In this document: one piece after another, positions 22,558 to 31,300 of the stretch
Layout of the letters: each line of letters starts with the position of its first letter
Numbering within the stretch: position 1 is the stretch's first letter
Notes under the pieces: model-generated
Database searches by the model: none
What the model was told of the DNA's origin: nothing
The model's input: the letters and a program-made list of their open reading frames with translations, nothing else
NCBI GenBank assembly: GCA_031292095.1
Contig: JARLHU010000122.1
Coordinates: 1 to 41,649, forward strand
Source: Desulfosporosinus sp.
GTDB taxonomy: Bacteria > Bacillota > Desulfitobacteriia > Desulfitobacteriales > Desulfitobacteriaceae
DNA: 41,649 nucleotides
Direction of reading: 5' to 3'
Program-made: the position numbers and the translations under genes

Positions 22558-23307
22558 TCAGCCCCACATAAAACCATTTTGCCTCAGAACAGAATCGGTC
22601 ACATTGTAAAATCGGGTTGTATTTACTCCATCATCATTAGTTGCATCAACATTATACCAACTACCACCAATATTCACCTTATTCCAGGCGTGAGCTTCCC
22701 CGTGTAATGTTCCACTTACAATTCTTGTAGTTATTCCTGCTTGTGTTAACATTTTGTACATAAGCAGAGCATAGCCTTGGCATACAGTTTTGTGGGGTGC
22801 TACAAGTGCCGCATACGCTGAGTGGTTGACTAGAGTATAGTCATACGATACAGTCTTTAAAATCCACGCATGGATTGCTTTTTCTTTTTGAGAATCTGTC
22901 ATGCTTGGAGTTATTATTGATGCTAAAGCTCGGGTTACAGCGGTATTTACATAATCTTCTTGCTGTGCAGTCGTTAAATAAGTTGCTTTGACATCAATAT
23001 TCAAATCTCCATCCGCACCTGAAGCCCCACATGATAAAGAAGACAAAGAAAACTTTAAATAATCATTGCTATCTTCGGCTACTTTAAGACTGTTTGAGAG
23101 ATCAGCACTAAAATTTGAGGTGCTACCAGTATAGTTTATAACAAACTCAGAATCCCTTGCTGTCATATCTGCTGCTATAACCGTTTGTAATTGAGTAAGA
23201 GTAGATACAGATATTGTTTGTGCTGTTGCATTGAATGGAATTAATAGTAAAGAGGCGACAGAAAACAGTGATACAATTGCTAACTTTTTAACGTTGAAAT
23301 TTGACAA
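22558..23307 (-). CDS. Secreted transglutaminase-like (cysteine protease fold) protein
   Basis: The protein has about 249 residues. A signal peptide at the N-terminus (basic N-V-K-K then hydrophobic, ending near A-T-A-Q) is followed by a region of about 100 residues and a transglutaminase core. Its catalytic Cys is in T-V-C-Q-G-Y-A-L, with the His in G-E-A-H-A-W-N-K-V and the Asp in W-Y-N-V-D-A-T-N-D. TTG 23307 is preferred as start because GGGAG lies ten bases upstream; the GTG at 23316 is almost touching it. A c-di-GMP-I riboswitch lies in its leader. It is inferred to cut or crosslink surface proteins when c-di-GMP changes, in the manner of other c-di-GMP-controlled secreted proteases. Confidence 0.88.
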   Translation of the reverse strand: MSNFNVKKLAIVSLFSVASLLLIPFNATAQTISVSTLTQLQTVIAADMTARDSEFVINYTGSTSNFSADLSNSLKVAEDSNDYLKFSLSSLSCGASGADGDLNIDVKATYLTTAQQEDYVNTAVTRALASIITPSMTDSQKEKAIHAWILKTVSYDYTLVNHSAYAALVAPHKTVCQGYALLMYKMLTQAGITTRIVSGTLHGEAHAWNKVNIGGSWYNVDATNDDGVNTTRFYNVTDSVLRQNGFMWG

Positions 23308-23424
23308 TTTAACCACGCTCCCTATTTATATTTTCTACAACAACAGGTTCTCGTTACTGAGTACAATACAAAAACTTCATTACAATTAGAAGTTAATAAA
23401 GTGGAAAAATAAAATAAAACCTTG

Positions 23425-23505
23425 TTTTCGGTAGCTGGTTGCCATTTAAAAGGCCCTTTAGCTTTGCGTCCCTGCCTTTGGACAGGTTTGCCATTATCCT
23501 TAAAG
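23425..23505 (-). ncRNA. c-di-GMP-I (GEMM-I) riboswitch
   Basis: On the minus strand the conserved blocks occur in order: GGCAAACC (23492-23485), then GGCAGGGACGCAAAGC and AAAGGGCC, then ATGGCAACCAGCTACCGAAA. These are the GEMM-I core with its GACGCAAAGC joint and the tetraloop-receptor arm. An AAAAC/GTTTT stem followed by a T-rich stretch comes next and could be an expression platform. It lies about 120 bases upstream of the transglutaminase gene and has the same direction. A 64-codon frame over it is not considered a gene. Confidence 0.9.
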
Positions 23506-23863
23506 TTTTTAAACAAATAAACTAATATTTACGATATGATTCATACCATTTTAAATGCCTTTAAATTATAATTACTGACATTTAATAAGTTAAATAAGAT
23601 TTCTAAGCTCGTTTTATTGATCTACTCCATGTTACCTGCAGATTATATTAAAGTCAATACACTTAAAATTGGAATATCTCGTCTTCTGTACTTCACCGTC
23701 TGAATACATGGAATAAATATCTACTGCTAATTGGAGCAATTTAATTGCGAAAGCAAGTCATTATGATTGACTAGAGTGCTAATAATTGATAGAATTTAGT
23801 TGTTACTACTCCAGTAGTTACTTTGGAAGAAGCAAGTATTTTGTTTATAGAAAGGAGCCTGTG
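23506..23863. other. Intergenic AT-rich region, no gene seen
   Basis: This is the divergent spacer between the riboswitch leader (minus) and the TrmB-type gene (plus). It should hold both promoters, but I see no strong -35/-10 pair or long inverted repeat that I would call. Confidence 0.6.
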
Positions 23864-24676
23864 ATGGTACAAGACTTAAGCGCGATCCTTCAACGATTCG
23901 GGTTTACTCAATACGAATCCAAAGCGTATCAAGCACTTGTTAGAAGTGGGTCCTCCAATGCCTCCGCCATAAGTAAAGTATCAGGTATTCCCAGAGCTAG
24001 GATATATGATACTTTAGAATCTTTGGTAGCGCAGGGAATTGTAATGACGGAAGAAAATGCTGAAGGGTTAAAAACCTACACCTGTTTGCCGGTAAGCGTC
24101 TTTCTCGAAAAAATTCGTAATGGCTGGCTAACCGATTTCTCTTTTGCCGAAAAAGAGTTAAAGGCGATTGAGAACCAAGGAGAACAGCCAGATACTTACA
24201 TTTCTACTCTGCGAGGAAAGAATAACATTTTGGCGTTTTGCCGCATTCTAATTCGCCGGGCGCAAAATCAAGTAATACTTTCAATCTGGGATACGATGTA
24301 CAATGAACTACTACCGGACCTACAGCAGGCAGTACAAAACGGGCGCCGAGTACGTGGTATCACATTTGAGGTTTTTCAGCCACTTGAGGGACTTTATAAT
24401 CATCGCCCTAACGATTACATGTCTTCTTTGCGTTCGGAAAATTGGTTCATTCTTTCAATTGATAGTCGCGAACTACTATATGGTCATTCTGCAGAACGCG
24501 ACAATAATGCCTTTTATACTGATGATACTGTACATATTTATTTACTTGAGGATTATGTTTGGCATGACGTACTAGTTAACCGTCTCATTAAAGAACAAGG
24601 AAAACAACTTGATAATTGGATTTTGCCAGAGCAGGAGGCATTTTTCAATCGAAAAATTTTGCTACCTATTATTTGA
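23864..24676 (+). CDS. TrmB-family transcriptional regulator
   Basis: The 270-residue protein has an N-terminal winged helix typical of TrmB: L-Q-R-F-G-F-T-Q-Y-E-S-K-A-Y-Q-A-L followed by S-N-A-S-A-I-S-K-V-S-G-I-P-R-A-R-I-Y-D-T-L. The C-terminal part (about residues 100-260) resembles the phospholipase-D-like effector domain of this family. ATG 23864 follows AAAGGAG by six bases; the frame upstream to 23786 lacks such a site. It lies 50 bases upstream of an EamA transporter on the same strand and probably controls it. The ligand is unknown; many TrmB relatives bind sugars. Confidence 0.85.
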   Translation: MVQDLSAILQRFGFTQYESKAYQALVRSGSSNASAISKVSGIPRARIYDTLESLVAQGIVMTEENAEGLKTYTCLPVSVFLEKIRNGWLTDFSFAEKELKAIENQGEQPDTYISTLRGKNNILAFCRILIRRAQNQVILSIWDTMYNELLPDLQQAVQNGRRVRGITFEVFQPLEGLYNHRPNDYMSSLRSENWFILSIDSRELLYGHSAERDNNAFYTDDTVHIYLLEDYVWHDVLVNRLIKEQGKQLDNWILPEQEAFFNRKILLPII

Positions 24677-24726
24677 TCAACTAATTTCTCAAATTAATCA
24701 ACTAACAACTAAAAAGGAGCATCTAA

Positions 24727-25641
24727 ATGTCCGATAAGCAGATTCGATTGCTAATGGTGCTGACCACAATTTTTTGGTCTGGCGCATTCATTACCGGCAA
24801 AATTGCCGTAGGAGAATTTCCTCCATTTGCATTGACTTTCTTTCGTTTTCTCTTCGCTTTACCGTTGATTTTTACAATTTTGTACGTTAGAGAGCCCGAA
24901 AACCTTTTACCGCACGGTAGACAATGGCCCGCACTTATCGTGCTTGGATTCATTGGCACTTTTTGTTATCATGCATTGTTTTTTACTTCGCTAAAATATA
25001 CCACTGCGATTAATTCCTCACTTATCGGAGCTACGAATCCCATGGTTACAACACTTCTAGCTGCCATGTTCTTTAGCGAACGATTGACTCCCTGGAGGGT
25101 AATTGGCATTGTTCTGTCTTTCGGTGGCGTCTTTCTCTTCATTTCTAATGGAGATTTGCGGTTAATCTCCCAATCTCAATTCAACAAAGGAGATTTACTT
25201 ATGCTGATCGCGGTCTGTTGTTTTGCAGTCTATTCGCTACTCAGCCGCAGGTATATGAAACAATATCTCCTTTCACCACTCATGGTCACTGCTTATACTT
25301 TCTTGATATGTGTTGTTATTTCCGTTCCTTTTGTATTGTGGGAAAAACCCGCCACATATCTATTTTCAGCCACAGCGAGCGGATGGCTCTCCATTCTGTA
25401 TATGAGCGTGTTTGCTTCCGTATTGGGTTACCTGATCCAGATGGTTGCTATTCAACGTATAGGTGCACCTCGTACAGCCACTTTTATTAATTTGGTACCT
25501 ATCTTTACGATCATCCAGTCTGTGACCATCTTAGGTGAGTCCATCACTCTTATTAAACTCATTGGCTCCGCCATCGTAATTACCGGCGTTTATTTAGCTA
25601 CACGACCGGAATCAAGAGTTAAGTATTTATTAAGCTCCTAA
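24727..25641 (+). CDS. EamA/DMT-superfamily transporter
   Basis: The 304-residue protein has ten predicted helices in two EamA repeats. The first has F-W-S-G-A-F-I-T-G-K and F-F-R-F-L-F-A; the second has S-V-F-A-S-V-L-G-Y-L-I-Q and the end motif G-E-S-I-T-L-I-K-L-I-G-S-A-I-V-I-T-G-V. This is the typical RhaT/YdcZ-like drug/metabolite transporter. AAAGGAG lies before the ATG. It forms a two-gene unit with the TrmB-type regulator and is followed by a strong terminator at 25739. The substrate cannot be told from sequence. Confidence 0.92.
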   Translation: MSDKQIRLLMVLTTIFWSGAFITGKIAVGEFPPFALTFFRFLFALPLIFTILYVREPENLLPHGRQWPALIVLGFIGTFCYHALFFTSLKYTTAINSSLIGATNPMVTTLLAAMFFSERLTPWRVIGIVLSFGGVFLFISNGDLRLISQSQFNKGDLLMLIAVCCFAVYSLLSRRYMKQYLLSPLMVTAYTFLICVVISVPFVLWEKPATYLFSATASGWLSILYMSVFASVLGYLIQMVAIQRIGAPRTATFINLVPIFTIIQSVTILGESITLIKLIGSAIVITGVYLATRPESRVKYLLSS

Positions 25642-25738
25642 GGTATCGCCATCGAGCCTAGTGAAGATTTGCTGCTTTTATAGCATGTTCTCAAATCACG
25701 ACTTAATGCTGCAAGAATGTTGAATAAACGTTTATCGC

Positions 25739-25770
25739 AAAACCCCGAGTGTCTTAACACTCGGGGTTTT
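25739..25770 (+). terminator. Terminator of the TrmB-EamA unit
   Basis: The perfect 14-bp stem AAAACCCCGAGTGT with its complement has a CTTA loop and ends in TTTT. It is placed about 100 bases past the EamA stop. Confidence 0.9.
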
Positions 25771-25794
25771 GCATTGCAAGCCTCACGTTAAACA

Positions 25795-25848
25795 TTCAGC
25801 AATCTTTCAGCAAACTATCAATTTCTTTTCAGATTCAAGAAGTATAAT
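25795..25848 (+). promoter_or_regulatory. Promoter with four 11-bp-phased TTCAG boxes (response regulator gene)
   Basis: TTCAG occurs at 25795, 25806 and 25828, with a degenerate ATCAA in phase at 25817, so the boxes repeat every 11 bases on one face of the helix. TATAAT lies at 25843-25848, 15 bases after the start of the last box. No good -35 hexamer is present, which suits an activator-dependent promoter. The same layout occurs upstream of the glycosylation operon (33602-33655). Confidence 0.72.
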
Positions 25849-25936
25849 ATACCCTGATCCGACAAATTACCTTTTTCTAGTAAATAAATAAGCTATTTTG
25901 CGCGTCAGTAAACTTTTTTTCAGTGGGAGGTTTAAA

Positions 25937-26611
25937 ATGAAGCTACTATCAATAGAAGATGAAACTCAACTTTCAAAAACAATATGTCAAATGTTAAGAA
26001 AAGAAGGTTACGTAGTCGATGAGATTACGGATGGTGAAATCGGTCTTGAAATGGCCTTATTCGGATCCTATGATCTTATTATTTTAGATTGGCTACTTCC
26101 TAACATCGATGGACTAACGATCGTCAAGGAATTGCGGATGCAAGGCATAGCTATCCCCATATTGTTTCTTACAACTAATAATAGAATTGAAGACAAAGTA
26201 GACGGTTTAGACGCTGGTGCTGATGATTATCTCGTAAAGCCATTTTTTACCGAGGAACTTTTGGCAAGATTAAGAGCTCTTTCAAGAAGAAAGAGTAAGG
26301 AACTAGTAGACAATAACCTCATGGTTGCAGGATTAATATTAGATACATTGAAATGCAATGTATCTAAAGGCAGAGATTTCATTAAATTAAGTAGAAAAGA
26401 AACCTTATTACTTGAAACTCTAATGCGTAACTGTGGAAATGTTGTTACCAAGGAACGTATTTTTGAGAGGCTCTGGGGTTCTTATTCACGAAATGAGTTT
26501 GCCAATGTCGATCTTTACATTTATTATCTTAGGAAAAAAATAGGTACTTCCTACATAAAGACAGTCCGTGGCGTAGGTTATTATTTGGAGAATAATTCCG
26601 GCATTTCTTAA
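25937..26611 (+). CDS. OmpR/PhoB-family response regulator (orphan)
   Basis: The 224-residue protein has a receiver domain with the acidic pocket E-D-E, phospho-acceptor Asp in L-I-I-L-D-W-L-L-P (near residue 52) and the conserved Lys in L-V-K-P-F. A winged-helix output domain follows, with R-K-E-T-L-L-L-E-T-L and the recognition region V-D-L-Y-I-Y-Y-L-R-K-K-I then T-V-R-G-V-G-Y. ATG 25937 follows GGGAGG by six bases. No histidine kinase gene is adjacent. OmpR-type regulators bind tandem direct repeats with about 11-bp spacing, as found before this gene and before 33529, so autoregulation and control of the glycosylation operon are inferred. Confidence 0.93.
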   Translation: MKLLSIEDETQLSKTICQMLRKEGYVVDEITDGEIGLEMALFGSYDLIILDWLLPNIDGLTIVKELRMQGIAIPILFLTTNNRIEDKVDGLDAGADDYLVKPFFTEELLARLRALSRRKSKELVDNNLMVAGLILDTLKCNVSKGRDFIKLSRKETLLLETLMRNCGNVVTKERIFERLWGSYSRNEFANVDLYIYYLRKKIGTSYIKTVRGVGYYLENNSGIS

Positions 26612-26743
26612 ATATGATTCTATATTTCCTTTTAATTTAACATTTACATTTAATGGGTCAGTGCCAAAAATCCTCAGGATTGTGTACCTGAATTCCAAGG
26701 ATTCTCGCAACTGACTCCTATGCGCAACGATAATAAGAGACTG

Positions 26744-26782
26744 AAAATCAAGATTTCCATTTTTCATGGAAATCTTGATTTT
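26744..26782. terminator. Bidirectional terminator
   Basis: The perfect 17-bp stem AAAATCAAGATTTCCAT with its complement has a 5-nt loop and A/T-rich ends. It lies between the convergent response regulator gene and the repeat-protein gene. Bases 26612-26743 hold no gene that I can see. Confidence 0.88.
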
Positions 26783-26814
26783 ATTTTAGTATCACGGCGG
26801 CTTCGCATCTTTGC

Positions 26815-27235
26815 TTAACACTGATAAGCCTGTCTAGCTGTTTCAAAAGTAGTCTGAATAGTATTTTCTTGGTCTTGGGTAATAATTCCGTTAGAGACCA
26901 AGCTGGCCAATGGGTCTGTTTTGGTGGTAGTACTTGATTGCGGTGCCAAACTGTGCCTGCATAGCCGCTTGAAGAGCGCTTCCAATCAAATTTTCTTGAT
27001 TTTTTGTAATCGTTCCGTCAGACACCAAGCTGTCCAAAGGATTGATCTTTGAATCTTTAGACGCTTGCAACGCTTCTGTGCTAAATTCAGCGCTATCCTG
27101 AGTCGAGCCAGTAGTTGAGATAGTACTACTTTGCTTTTCGGCAGCTTGATGGCGTAGCTTAGCTTTTAATAGAGCAGCCAAAATATCACTGAGGCTTTGA
27201 GTAGTACTATTACTACTTATGGACGAAATGCTCAT
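26815..27235 (-). pseudogene. Two-repeat small protein, frameshifted between repeats
   Basis: From ATG 27235 (after AAGGGGGAAT) the frame gives a 114-residue Ser/Thr-rich protein that stops at 26891. It contains I-N-P-L-D-S-L-V-S-D-G-T-I-T-K-N-Q-E-N. In the neighbouring frame a second copy of the same motif follows directly, T-D-P-L-A-S-L-V-S-N-G-I-I-T-Q-D-Q-E-N, and continues to TAA at 26815. The switch is consistent with one extra base near GGCACCGCAATC (about 26941-26952). The first frame after that point (Y-Y-H-Q-N-R-P) looks unrelated. It may be a recent frameshift, a sequence error or a phase-variable C-terminus. Function unknown; the motif resembles a calcium-free EF-hand-like or helix-turn unit only loosely. 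Confidence 0.65.
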
Positions 27236-27433
27236 TAAAATTCCCCCTTCTTCCAAAAAATATTTTGTCTTCAGTCATTTATATATCGAATGTAAATCTT
27301 GGTAATCTCTTTGAATCAAGTAAAAAGAAACATATTTAAAAATAAATATCCTAAACTCGAGAAACAAATTAACTTGAATGAGAGAAGCGGTAATCTCGTC
27401 CAATCGGATTAATGCATTGGTAAAATTATAGAA

Positions 27434-27475
27434 ATATTAAGCCTTTCCCTGCATGCGCAAGAGAAGGCCTAATAT
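27434..27475 (-). terminator. Terminator-like hairpin after the lipoprotein gene
   Basis: ATATTAGGCCTT pairs with AAAGGCTTAATAT across a GC-containing loop on the minus strand, about 45 bases past the 27518 stop. The rest of 27236-27517 holds the leader of the repeat-protein gene and nothing else recognised. Confidence 0.55.
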
Positions 27476-27517
27476 CTCTATAAAAGCATCAATAGTGTCT
27501 TGCTTGACCATTTAAAG

Positions 27518-28153
27518 TTATGTTAAAGAGGCTAATACCTGTTTGAATATGTTTTGTAATTGGCCTGAAGGAGCAGTTTGATCGCCCTTTGGAACGCCGC
27601 TTTGTCCTTCTGTTTGGTCTTTTGGTTGATCCTGGCCATTTTGGCTATTTCCATTAGGATTGCCTTTCGGAGTATTTGTACTCAAATAAGTTTTTTGTTG
27701 GTCAGTAAAGACAGCTTTAATTGCATCTGCTTTTTGTTGGAGAAAATCTTGACTTGGGTTCGTAGTATCGACTACAAGTTGCAGAATCGGTTTGATTTTA
27801 TCTTTCTGATCGCTCGTCAAAGCCATTTGTTGATTATCTTGGAGACGTCGTATCCCCATAGCGGCTTCGACCGCGGGATTGAGTGTCGGTTTTTGTGCAG
27901 TCTGACCCTGAGTCTCCTGACTGGAAGTTGTTAATTGAGTTGCAGACGCAGAAGACGCATCAGGGGCAGTAGTGGATGCTTGTGCACTTGGGTTAGACTG
28001 TGCAGAAGTCGTTGATTGTGTTGTAGAGGCAGCAGGTGTGGAAGTTGCAGTTTTCGAACCACAACCGCCTACCCAAATAATGACTAAAGATAACAACATT
28101 CCTACTACTATCCAGGGTTTTCTTAATTTTTGAACATGACTCAATTTCATCAT
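27518..28153 (-). CDS. Lipoprotein with Spy/CpxP-like LTxxQ motif
   Basis: The 211-residue protein has a lipobox (W-V-G-G-C-G-S) after a hydrophobic signal, so it is probably a membrane-anchored lipoprotein. A Ser/Thr/Ala/Gln-rich linker follows to about residue 85. Next comes a small helical domain with M-A-L-T-S-D-Q-K-D-K-I and F-T-D-Q-Q-K-T-Y-L, like the L-T-x-x-Q pairs of Spy/CpxP proteins. The tail is Gly/Asn/Gln-rich. AGGAGG precedes ATG 28153. It lies 54 bases after the last glycosylation gene and may be the end of that operon. The function is not known; an envelope-stress or chaperone role is a guess from the motif. Confidence 0.75.
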   Translation of the reverse strand: MMKLSHVQKLRKPWIVVGMLLSLVIIWVGGCGSKTATSTPAASTTQSTTSAQSNPSAQASTTAPDASSASATQLTTSSQETQGQTAQKPTLNPAVEAAMGIRRLQDNQQMALTSDQKDKIKPILQLVVDTTNPSQDFLQQKADAIKAVFTDQQKTYLSTNTPKGNPNGNSQNGQDQPKDQTEGQSGVPKGDQTAPSGQLQNIFKQVLASLT

Positions 28154-28207
28154 TCAACAATTTCCTCCTTAAATTTAATCAAAGTTTTTCCAGGGGGAAA
28201 TGAAAGT

Positions 28208-29917
28208 TTAAGTTAAATTAGAGACAATTGGCTCTTCAGAAGGTATAACCCCGTTACTTCTCCTCCTTTCTCTAACGACATCGTATAAAACCTTAATAAG
28301 GTATACGAACAATAAGACATTTAAGAAAGAAGTGACAATGAGGATCGGACCATACGCAATGGAATTTATACCAATCAGCGTCTCATAGAGCACAAAATGA
28401 GTGTTGATGTAAATAGACGCGCTATACCCTGTGGCTAACAACAGGAGTCGTTTATCCTTAAGATAGATAAACGTTAGAATTGACAGGGCAACGGCAGGAA
28501 ACAAATATCGTTCATGCATTCTCGAAGAAAACGTGAAAACACCGTCGATCAGGAGGAGTGCGACCGCTGAAGCATAGACCCTGCTTTTCCCTTTAATGAA
28601 GAGAAACCAAGAAAATGCTGTGATCAGAACAATCGACATCATACCCCAACTGTGATAGCTGAGTACGAACAGAATACCTTCATCCTTTGTAAAGTTCGCT
28701 CCCAGTAAACTGAAGAAGTTAAAAGCGTTAACAGAGGCATAGGGATACTCACCGAGCGTACTTGCAAAAAGTTTGAAAATCCAGAGCCCATTTGTGTTCA
28801 AAGAAAAAGGAAGAACAATCACTATGGCTGTAACCAAAGCGGAAAGGACGACATTTATCCAACTCTTAAGTGCTTTTTGCCTTATTAATTCAAAGAAGAG
28901 TACCGGAAGAAAGATAATCCCCTGCGGCTTCATGAGAACAGCTGCAGTAAACAAGACAGAGGCCAGACCGATTTTCTTTTCTGTGAGAAGAACAATTGCT
29001 CCGACAATGATTAATGTAAAAAACGAATCCACCTGACCCCAGATCGTAGAATTAATCAGTACAGCCGGGTTGAAGGTGTAAAATGCAGCTAGCAGAATGC
29101 TAATTTCCAATGAGAGATATTTTTTGGCGAGTTTGTAAATCAAGAAGGACGTAGCGATATCCGCAACTATAGATGGCAGCTTTAAGAGTAACGTGAAATA
29201 GGGACTCAGAGCTGTAAGACTCCCAAGTTTACCAATTATAAATAAAAGGTAGATATACAAAGGCGGATAGTCACTGGCGTTACGTCCTTGATAAAATTGA
29301 GAGAAATTATTTGCAGCAGTCGTTGCCCAATTTTTAAACGTACTCAGATCAAATGGATGGCTACTAATCACCAGAGCCATAGGAATTCGCAAGAGCAAAC
29401 CCACACCGAGTAAACTCAGAATCAGTATTTTTGCATTACCAGGCAGGATTTTCAGCTTTTTCTTAGTAATAAGGTAATAGGCTGCCAGAAAAAACATCAA
29501 AAAAGCAACGGCATAGGCAATAATTTCGAGGGTATAACTTGCACCCGCACTGGCATTCGTGCCTTCACTCCCATTTGCCCTTCCATTCGGCTTCGACCCG
29601 TGATTAGGTGCTATACTCTGCCTTGTAGCCGAAGGTTGGAACTGCCCATTTAGGGGTTGAGGTGGTTGAGATGAGTTTTGACTTATATTTTGGCTTTGAC
29701 TTATACTCTGATCCTGATTTATACCTTGATTTCCGCTTTGATCTGTGTTGCTTGGCGATGGGTTGCTTTGAATAGGAATCGAGTTACTCGATACGATATT
29801 ATTTTGAGTGGATTGAACATTACTGCCATAACTCCATAAGGTCGTAGTGCATACTACTCCTGAAAATAACAAGATCAATAACAGGCCTATTTTAGGGATA
29901 TGCTTTTTTATAACCAC
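28208..29917 (-). CDS. GT-C-fold membrane glycosyltransferase with Gln/Ser-rich loop
   Basis: A membrane protein of about 569 residues. After a first helix comes an extracytoplasmic low-complexity stretch of about 100 residues rich in Ser, Asn, Gln and Pro, and then about 11 helices. Motifs D-Y-P-P-L-Y-I-Y, W-G-Q-V-D-S-F-F, K-P-Q-G-I-I-F-L and R-M-H-E-R-Y-L-F-P are those of GT-C mannosyltransferase-like enzymes (GT87/PIG-M-like). They use polyprenyl-phosphate sugar donors outside the membrane. The start is uncertain: GTG 29917 gives a short basic N-terminus but a crowded GGAGG, while TTG 29983 has GGGAG six bases upstream and overlaps gtrA. It is part of the operon from 33529. Confidence 0.82.
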   Translation of the reverse strand: MVIKKHIPKIGLLLILLFSGVVCTTTLWSYGSNVQSTQNNIVSSNSIPIQSNPSPSNTDQSGNQGINQDQSISQSQNISQNSSQPPQPLNGQFQPSATRQSIAPNHGSKPNGRANGSEGTNASAGASYTLEIIAYAVAFLMFFLAAYYLITKKKLKILPGNAKILILSLLGVGLLLRIPMALVISSHPFDLSTFKNWATTAANNFSQFYQGRNASDYPPLYIYLLFIIGKLGSLTALSPYFTLLLKLPSIVADIATSFLIYKLAKKYLSLEISILLAAFYTFNPAVLINSTIWGQVDSFFTLIIVGAIVLLTEKKIGLASVLFTAAVLMKPQGIIFLPVLFFELIRQKALKSWINVVLSALVTAIVIVLPFSLNTNGLWIFKLFASTLGEYPYASVNAFNFFSLLGANFTKDEGILFVLSYHSWGMMSIVLITAFSWFLFIKGKSRVYASAVALLLIDGVFTFSSRMHERYLFPAVALSILTFIYLKDKRLLLLATGYSASIYINTHFVLYETLIGINSIAYGPILIVTSFLNVLLFVYLIKVLYDVVRERRRSNGVIPSEEPIVSNLT

Positions 29918-29927
29918 CCCTCCATTT

Positions 29928-30314
29928 CTAAAGTGAGATTGGCGAAAAAATCCATAAACGGCTTCCGAAATAATTAATCCCAAGGCTCGCTCCCGTCGCT
30001 AACAATTTACAGACGAGCAAGGGCCAGGCTAAGGACGTGTTAAAGTAGACTAACAAACCATACGTTATTGTTAAGGTGACAAGGTTTAGTGCCAAGAATC
30101 GGATCAGCTGTCCGTGGGATTGACCATGTCCCCGGAATGTCCAAGTCCGATTTAGAAGAAAACTGTTCAATACTCCACAGGTGTAAGATAGACTATGTGC
30201 CACTAGCAGTGAAAAACCCCAAGAGGAGAGAACCGCAAAAACAGTTAAATCAATACCTGTATTGACTGCTCCAACCAGACAGAACCTCATAAACTCAGTT
30301 GATTGTTTCGACAT
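29928..30314 (-). CDS. GtrA-family membrane protein
   Basis: The 128-residue protein has four helices and the GtrA signatures R-F-C-L-V-G-A-V-N-T-G-I-D and L-N-R-T-W-T-F-R, and ends with Y-F-G-S-R-L-W-I-F. The family is thought to flip or hand over undecaprenyl-phosphate-linked sugars made by a GtrB-type transferase. Its ATG overlaps the GT2 stop as TAATG, so translation is coupled, with GAGGG upstream. The neighbouring GT2 and GT-C enzymes fit this role. Confidence 0.92.
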   Translation of the reverse strand: MSKQSTEFMRFCLVGAVNTGIDLTVFAVLSSWGFSLLVAHSLSYTCGVLNSFLLNRTWTFRGHGQSHGQLIRFLALNLVTLTITYGLLVYFNTSLAWPLLVCKLLATGASLGINYFGSRLWIFSPISL

Positions 30315-31282
30315 TAGACAACCCTCTTTACCTTTCGTTCTTTTTTCATCATCCCGCAACATTCACTCACAATATATAAGGGGCGATCTCTTGCTTCATC
30401 GTAGATACGTCCGATATACTCACCGATAATCCCCATCATCGTCAAGACAAGGCCGGTCAACACCAGTTGCATTGCCATAACTAGATTCCACCCTGCGATC
30501 ACAGACTTGGCGAATACCTTCAGAAGTAACATAACTGCCAAGTAGGTCAAGCCAGACGTGATGATTACAGAACCAGCATAGGTTGCTAGTTTAATGGGCT
30601 TATAGGAAAAGGAAGTAATCCCGTCCATGCTTAACTTGATCATTTTTTTTAACGGATACTTAGTCTCTCCAGCCAACCGTTCATCCCTTTCATACTCAAG
30701 CGCAGTTTGCCGGAATCCCACCCAACTCACCAAACCGCGAACGTAACGATTTTTTTCTGGCAGCCGTTTCAGTTCTTCACACACTCTGCGATCCAGTAAG
30801 CGAAAATCACCGGTGTCCGTCGGGATATCGAGATCCGTGGAAGCGCTTAGGATTCGGTAAAACAAACGGGCGGTAAGCTTTTTGAAAAATGTTTCTCCCT
30901 TACGTTTCGTCCGTTTGGCGTAAACAACGTCAAAACCTTCTTTCCACTTCGCAATCATATCCAAAATCAGCTCTGGCGGATCCTGTAAATCTGCATCTAT
31001 CACAACCACCGCTGCGCCTAACGCATAGTCCATCCCGGCTGTAATGGCTATTTGGTGACCGAAATTACGGGAAAAGGTTATGAGTTTCACAGCATCATCC
31101 TGATCCCTATAATTTTTGATCATAGCAGCAGTATGGTCGCAGCTACCATCATTCACGAAAATTAGTTCATAAGAATCTCCTGTTAAATCCATCACCTGCT
31201 TCAAACGTTGGTAGGTTTGGTTGATGACTGCTTCTTCATTGTAGACTGGAATAACAATGGAATAACGAATGTCTGCGTTCAT
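30314..31282 (-). CDS. GT2 polyprenyl-phosphate glycosyltransferase (GtrB/DPM1-like)
   Basis: The 322-residue protein has an N-terminal GT-A domain: S-I-V-I-P-V-Y-N-E-E, F-V-N-D-G-S-C-D, and the metal/donor site I-D-A-D-L-Q-D-P-P-E. Two transmembrane helices follow (about 230-255 and 265-290), as in GtrB and YkcC. It transfers a sugar from a nucleotide donor to undecaprenyl phosphate on the inner face of the membrane. It follows the GT39 gene by 18 bases and overlaps gtrA, so the three form a glycosylation relay: charging, flipping, transfer. Confidence 0.93.
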   Translation of the reverse strand: MNADIRYSIVIPVYNEEAVINQTYQRLKQVMDLTGDSYELIFVNDGSCDHTAAMIKNYRDQDDAVKLITFSRNFGHQIAITAGMDYALGAAVVVIDADLQDPPELILDMIAKWKEGFDVVYAKRTKRKGETFFKKLTARLFYRILSASTDLDIPTDTGDFRLLDRRVCEELKRLPEKNRYVRGLVSWVGFRQTALEYERDERLAGETKYPLKKMIKLSMDGITSFSYKPIKLATYAGSVIITSGLTYLAVMLLLKVFAKSVIAGWNLVMAMQLVLTGLVLTMMGIIGEYIGRIYDEARDRPLYIVSECCGMMKKERKVKRVV

Positions 31283-31300
31283 ACTCTTGCCTCCTACTTT

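Noticed and set aside
23322..23516. 64-codon minus-strand frame upstream of the transglutaminase gene
   Set aside because: It lies over the c-di-GMP-I riboswitch core; the conservation there is of RNA, and there is no ribosome binding site.
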